DNA from: Paracoccus stylophorae
GTDB lineage: Bacteria; Pseudomonadota; Alphaproteobacteria; Rhodobacterales; Rhodobacteraceae
Assembly (NCBI RefSeq): GCF_028553765.1
Contig: NZ_CP067134.1
Location: 2,213,001-2,277,000 of the forward strand
Direction of reading: 5' to 3'
Length of the DNA: 64,000 nt
Within the stretch, counting starts at the first letter, position 1. Every line of letters starts with the position of its first letter. The position numbers were made by a program, and so were the translations under genes. Below are positions 60,809-64,000 of the stretch, one piece after another. The notes under the pieces were generated by a model. It was not told the origin of the DNA. It searched no databases and saw nothing but the letters and a program-made list of their open reading frames with translations.

Positions 60809-61221
60809 CACCTCGCGAAACCATCCTCGCCGCGCTGCACGCGCGGCTCTCGGCGCTTCCCGCCACCGCGCTCCGCGGCGAGATGCTGCCCGAGCGCGTT
60901 CCGAACGAGGGGCTGCTGATCCTGCGCGACGGCGAACCGGGCGAGCCCGAGGTGACGCTCTCGCCGCTGCGCTACCAATACCAGCACCGGGCCGAGATCG
61001 AGGCGGTCGTGCAGGGCGCCGAGCGTGACGCCGCCTTCGACGCGCTGACCGCCAGCATCGGCACGGCGCTCGCCGCCGACCGCACGTTGGGCGGGCTCTG
61101 CGACTGGGTCGAGGCGGAAGCGCCGCGTCCGGTCGATCTGCCCGTCGAGGGCGCGGCGAGCATGAAGGCCGCCGTCATACCGGTCGTGCTGCACTATTCC
61201 ACGGCCGACCCGCTGGCCTGA
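60805..61221 (+). CDS. Phage tail terminator/completion-like protein
   Basis: 138 aa from the ATG at 60805. MTPRETILAALHARLSALPA, RGEMLPERVPNEGLLILRDG, and RAEIEAVVQGAERDAAFDAL. The size and the place between head-tail genes and tail tube suit a tail terminator; such proteins are often mislabelled acyl-CoA transferase. Start codon overlaps the merR stop. Confidence 0.7.
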   Translation: MTPRETILAALHARLSALPATALRGEMLPERVPNEGLLILRDGEPGEPEVTLSPLRYQYQHRAEIEAVVQGAERDAAFDALTASIGTALAADRTLGGLCDWVEAEAPRPVDLPVEGAASMKAAVIPVVLHYSTADPLA

Positions 61222-61245
61222 CCCCGACAACCTGAGGAGAACACC

Positions 61246-62187
61246 ATGGCACGAGCCCAGGGGGCGCGGGCGCTGATGGCGCTTGCGTTCGAGACGACCT
61301 ATGGAACGCCGCCTGCCAGCGGCTTCACCCGCATGCCTTTCGCCAGCACTTCGCTCGGCGCGGAGCAGCCGCTGCTGAACTCGGAGTTGCTGGGCTACGG
61401 CCGCGATCCGCTGGCGCCGATCAAGGACGCGGTGACGGCCGATGGCGATGTCGTGGTGCCGCTCGACGCGGAAGCCTTCGGCTTCTGGCTGAAGGCGGCG
61501 TTCGGCACCCCGACCACCACGGGCGCGGAGGCGCCGTACACCCACGAGTTCCAGTCGGGGTCCTGGACGCTGCCCAGCATGTCGATCGAGACCGGCATGC
61601 CGGAGGTGCCGCGCTTCGCGATGTATTCCGGTTGCGTGCTCGACCAGATCAGCTGGCAGATGCAGCGCTCGGGCCTGCTGACCGCGACGGCGCGGCTGGT
61701 GGCGCAGGGCGAGACGGTGGGGACGACGACCAGCGCAGGCACACCGGCGGCGCTGGAATTGAAGCGCTTCGGGCATTTCAACGGCTCGATCACGCGCAAT
61801 GGCACGGCGCTCGGCAACGTGGTCTCGGCCGAGATCACCTACGCCAACAACCTCGACCGGATCGAGACCATCCGCTCGGACGGGCGCATCGACGGCGCGG
61901 ACCCGTCCATCGCGGCGCTGACCGGCCGGATCGAGGTCCGCTTCGCCGACCAGACGCTGGTGACGCAGGCGATCAACGGCGATCCCTGCGAGATGGAATT
62001 CGCCTACGTGCTGCCCTCGAGCGAGAGCTTCACCTTCACAGTGCACGCCGTCTACCTGCCGCGCCCGCGTATCGAGATTTCCGGGCCTCAGGGCGTGCAG
62101 GCGACCTTCGACTGGCAGGCCGCGCGCGACAGCGTCGTCGGCCGGATGTGCACCGCCACCCTCGTGAACGACGTGGAGAGTTACTGA
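61246..62187 (+). CDS. Phage major tail tube protein
   Basis: 313 aa with GAGGAG upstream. MARAQGARALMALAFETTYG, the beta-rich core with VVVPLDAEAFGFWLKAAFG, FNGSITRNGTALGNVVSAEI, and VRFADQTLVTQAINGDPCEM are typical of siphophage tail tube proteins. Precedes the tail chaperone and tape measure. Confidence 0.85.
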   Translation: MARAQGARALMALAFETTYGTPPASGFTRMPFASTSLGAEQPLLNSELLGYGRDPLAPIKDAVTADGDVVVPLDAEAFGFWLKAAFGTPTTTGAEAPYTHEFQSGSWTLPSMSIETGMPEVPRFAMYSGCVLDQISWQMQRSGLLTATARLVAQGETVGTTTSAGTPAALELKRFGHFNGSITRNGTALGNVVSAEITYANNLDRIETIRSDGRIDGADPSIAALTGRIEVRFADQTLVTQAINGDPCEMEFAYVLPSSESFTFTVHAVYLPRPRIEISGPQGVQATFDWQAARDSVVGRMCTATLVNDVESY

Positions 62188-62881
62188 TGCTGACGCTCGA
62201 TTTGACCAGCGCGCCGCGCTGGCATGACCTCGCGCCCGGCGTCCGGGTTCAACTCCGCCCGCTGACCACCGCCCTGATGGTGGCGACGCGCAGCGACCCC
62301 GTAGTGGAGGCGGTCCCCGAGGAGGCCTCGGACGAGGAACGCGCCGTCGCTTTCGCGAAGGCGCTCGCGCGGCGTGCCGTGCTCGTCTGGGACGGCATCG
62401 GCGACGCCGACGGCAACCCCATCGACCCAAGCCCCGAGGCCATCGACGCGCTGCTCGATGTCTGGCCGATCTTCGAGGCCTTCCAGCTGACCTATGTCTC
62501 GAAGGGTCTGCTGCTGGAGCAGGAAAAAAACGTCTCCGCGCTCTCGCCGAGTGGTCCTTCGGCGGGGGCGACCGCTACTGCGAGGGTTGCGAACCCTGCG
62601 AAGGCAGCCCGCAAGCCTGCCCGGACTGCCCGGCGCGGCTGAACCGGCCGGAAACTCCGGAGGGTTGGCAGGTCTGGGACCTCGTCGGCCGCCTCGGAGG
62701 CCAGCTCCGCGTTCTGCCGGGCGCGGTGATCGGCTGGGACATGTCGGCCGCGCTGGTGCTCGCGGGCGCGCTCGGCGTGCCGCCGCTCGCCATGGCCGAA
62801 CTGCTGCCCGTCATCGAAGCGGTGATGGTCACCAAGCTCAACGAACAGATGGATCACTCCCATGGCGGAAAAACGGGTTAG
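62187..62881 (+). CDS. Tail assembly chaperone, short form (to 62642) and -1 frameshift long form
   Basis: The zero-frame product is 151 aa (62187-62642), helical, of the gpG type. At A-AAA-AAC (62525-62531) a -1 slip would replace its last 36 codons with a 116-aa extension ending at TAG 62879-62881, 231 aa in all. The extension begins RLRALAEWSFGGGDRYCEGC, has five cysteines in CEGCEPCEGSPQACPDC, and ends KLNEQMDHSHGGKTG. This mirrors lambda gpG and gpGT, which chaperone the tape measure. The extension overlaps the tape measure start by 20 nt. Confidence 0.85.
62525..62531 (+). promoter_or_regulatory. Slippery heptamer for programmed -1 frameshift
   Basis: A-AAA-AAC in the right phase: zero-frame codons are GAA-AAA-AAC. 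It is at codon 115 of the tail chaperone, just before the two frames diverge in meaning. A classic bacterial slippery word. A downstream structure is likely in this GC-rich stretch but was not folded. Confidence 0.8.
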
Positions 62882-64000
62882 CGTCCGCCTCGCGGCCGTG
62901 GGCGGACGGCAGGTGCGCGCCGAGCTGGAAGGTGTCGGTGAGGCCGGGTCGCGTGGCTTCGGGCGGCTTAGCCGCGAGATGGAGGCTGCCAACGCCCGGC
63001 TCGCAGCCTTCTCGCGGCGGGTGCGGGTCGCGGCCGCTGCCGCCGTGGCAGCCGCTGCAGCCGCGGGCGTGGCGATGATCCGGTCCGGCCTGCAGACGGT
63101 CGATGCACAGGCCAAGCTCGCCCAGTCGCTCGGCACCACCGTCGCCTCGATCCAGACGCTGGAGCGCGCGGGCGAGCTGGCCGGTGTGTCGATGTCCGGC
63201 ATCGAGCAGGCCACCAAGGATCTGACGCGCCGTCTCAGCCAGGCGGCCGCCGAGACCGGTCCAGCCGCCGACGCGCTCGACCGGCTGGGCCTTTCCGCCA
63301 ACGAGCTGATCGCCCTGCCGCTGGACCAGCGCGTGGGTGCGATCAACGCCGCCATCGAGAGCTTCGTGCCCGCCGCCGAACGCGCGGCTGTCGCGGGCCA
63401 GCTTTTCGGCGAAGAAGGCTCGATCGCCATGTCGCGGATCGACACCGCGACGCTGCGCCAGGCGACCGAGGACGTCCTCGCCTTCGGTGTCGTCGTCTCC
63501 GAACAGGACGCCGACCAGATCGAGCGGACGAACGATGCCATCTCCCGGCTCGGGCTGATCTGGCGCGGGCTGTCGAACCAGCTGGCGGTTGCCGCCGCAC
63601 CCGCACTGGAAGCGGTCGCAGATGCGATGGCGTCTGTTTCAAGCCGCACCGGGCCTCTGGGCATCGCGATCCGCGGGCTCTTCGACAACATCGGCCGCCT
63701 GACCACCTATGCCGCCACCTTCGCAGCTTTCCTCGCCGGTCGCTGGGTCGCCGGCATGGCTGCGGCGGCGCTCTCCGTGCGGGGCCTCGCCACGGCGTTG
63801 GTCGTCCTGCGCGGGGCGCTGATCCGCACCGGCATCGGCGCGCTGATCGTCGGCGCGGGCGAGCTCGTCTACCAGTTCACCCGTCTCGTCTCTGGCGCGG
63901 GCGGCTTCGGCGAGGCGATGTCGCTCCTGAAGGACCTCGCGGTCGAGGTCTGGGAGCGGATCAGGATGGGTGCGGCGGCGGCGGGTGCGGCCGCCACGGC
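62862..64000 (+). CDS. Phage tail tape measure protein, 5' part
   Basis: Starts at the ATG at 62862 (MAEKRVSVRLAAVGGRQVRA) and runs off the window after 379 codons. Ala-rich helical repeats, SLGTTVASIQTLERAGELAG and VSMSGIEQATKDLTRRLSQA, then hydrophobic segments near 265-320 (AATFAAFLAGRWVAGMAAAA). It sets tail length and is the usual next gene after the frameshifting chaperone. Confidence 0.88.
   Translation, partial: MAEKRVSVRLAAVGGRQVRAELEGVGEAGSRGFGRLSREMEAANARLAAFSRRVRVAAAAAVAAAAAAGVAMIRSGLQTVDAQAKLAQSLGTTVASIQTLERAGELAGVSMSGIEQATKDLTRRLSQAAAETGPAADALDRLGLSANELIALPLDQRVGAINAAIESFVPAAERAAVAGQLFGEEGSIAMSRIDTATLRQATEDVLAFGVVVSEQDADQIERTNDAISRLGLIWRGLSNQLAVAAAPALEAVADAMASVSSRTGPLGIAIRGLFDNIGRLTTYAATFAAFLAGRWVAGMAAAALSVRGLATALVVLRGALIRTGIGALIVGAGELVYQFTRLVSGAGGFGEAMSLLKDLAVEVWERIRMGAAAAGAAAT

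Overview
The window is GC-rich (roughly two thirds G+C) alphaproteobacterial DNA. The selA-selB-selC cluster, trigger factor, a RibH2-type lumazine synthase under an FMN riboswitch, DUF1489, DUF2059 and DUF3772 proteins, and the style of the phage genes suggest Rhodobacterales, most likely Paracoccus or a close relative. The genus is an inference from gene content, not from a marker gene.

Region 1 (1-12707) is ordinary chromosome: the selA 3' end, selB with selC embedded in its 3' end, a secreted protein, tig with a good terminator, a DUF1489 protein, an iron-type alcohol dehydrogenase, ribH2 with its riboswitch, a large MscS channel downstream of cysK, a NUDIX hydrolase with a DUF2059 protein, and tRNA-Ser(CGA). 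Region 2 (12708-22035) begins at the 3' end of that tRNA and reads as an accessory island. It has a gene-poor stretch, then a thiol-redox/cytochrome c maturation operon (CcmG-like, TlpA-like, CcdA, methyltransferase). These are followed by a cation transporter, a minus-strand operon of a CYP152-type peroxygenase, LspA and an HMA-CDF metal exporter divergent from an ArsR-type sensor, a frameshifted rhodanese and a Tat-exported multicopper oxidase.

Region 3 (22036-64000, continuing off the end) is a tailed-phage prophage. It holds a serine-recombinase module, an unrecognised 724-aa protein, a Com-like zinc protein, a replication/recombination module (AAA ATPase, SSB-like, helicase, Fe-S nuclease, primase-helicase, RuvC-like), two DNA methyltransferases, and a lambda-like late module (terminase, gpW, portal, protease-capsid fusion, head-tail genes, tail tube, frameshifting tail chaperone, tape measure). 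A complete mercury-resistance operon (merTPFA with divergent merR) sits inside the tail module.

The prophage has been hit by five mobile elements. Two identical-length copies of an IS110-type element interrupt the phage recombinase and the cytosine methyltransferase. Two copies of an IS1111-type element interrupt the same methyltransferase and the major capsid gene. A three-recombinase (RIT) element interrupts a small membrane protein gene. Excising the elements in silico restores open frames for the recombinase (441 aa), the capsid fusion (684 aa) and the membrane protein (74 aa). The methyltransferase keeps a separate 1-nt frameshift.

The most interesting signal is in the non-coding ends of the two IS families. 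Each carries paired guide-like words on either side of small hairpins, and these words match the element's own ends and its two insertion sites around a CT core. This is the architecture of bridge RNAs (seekRNAs). With two insertion sites per element the guide assignment can be tested within this window alone.
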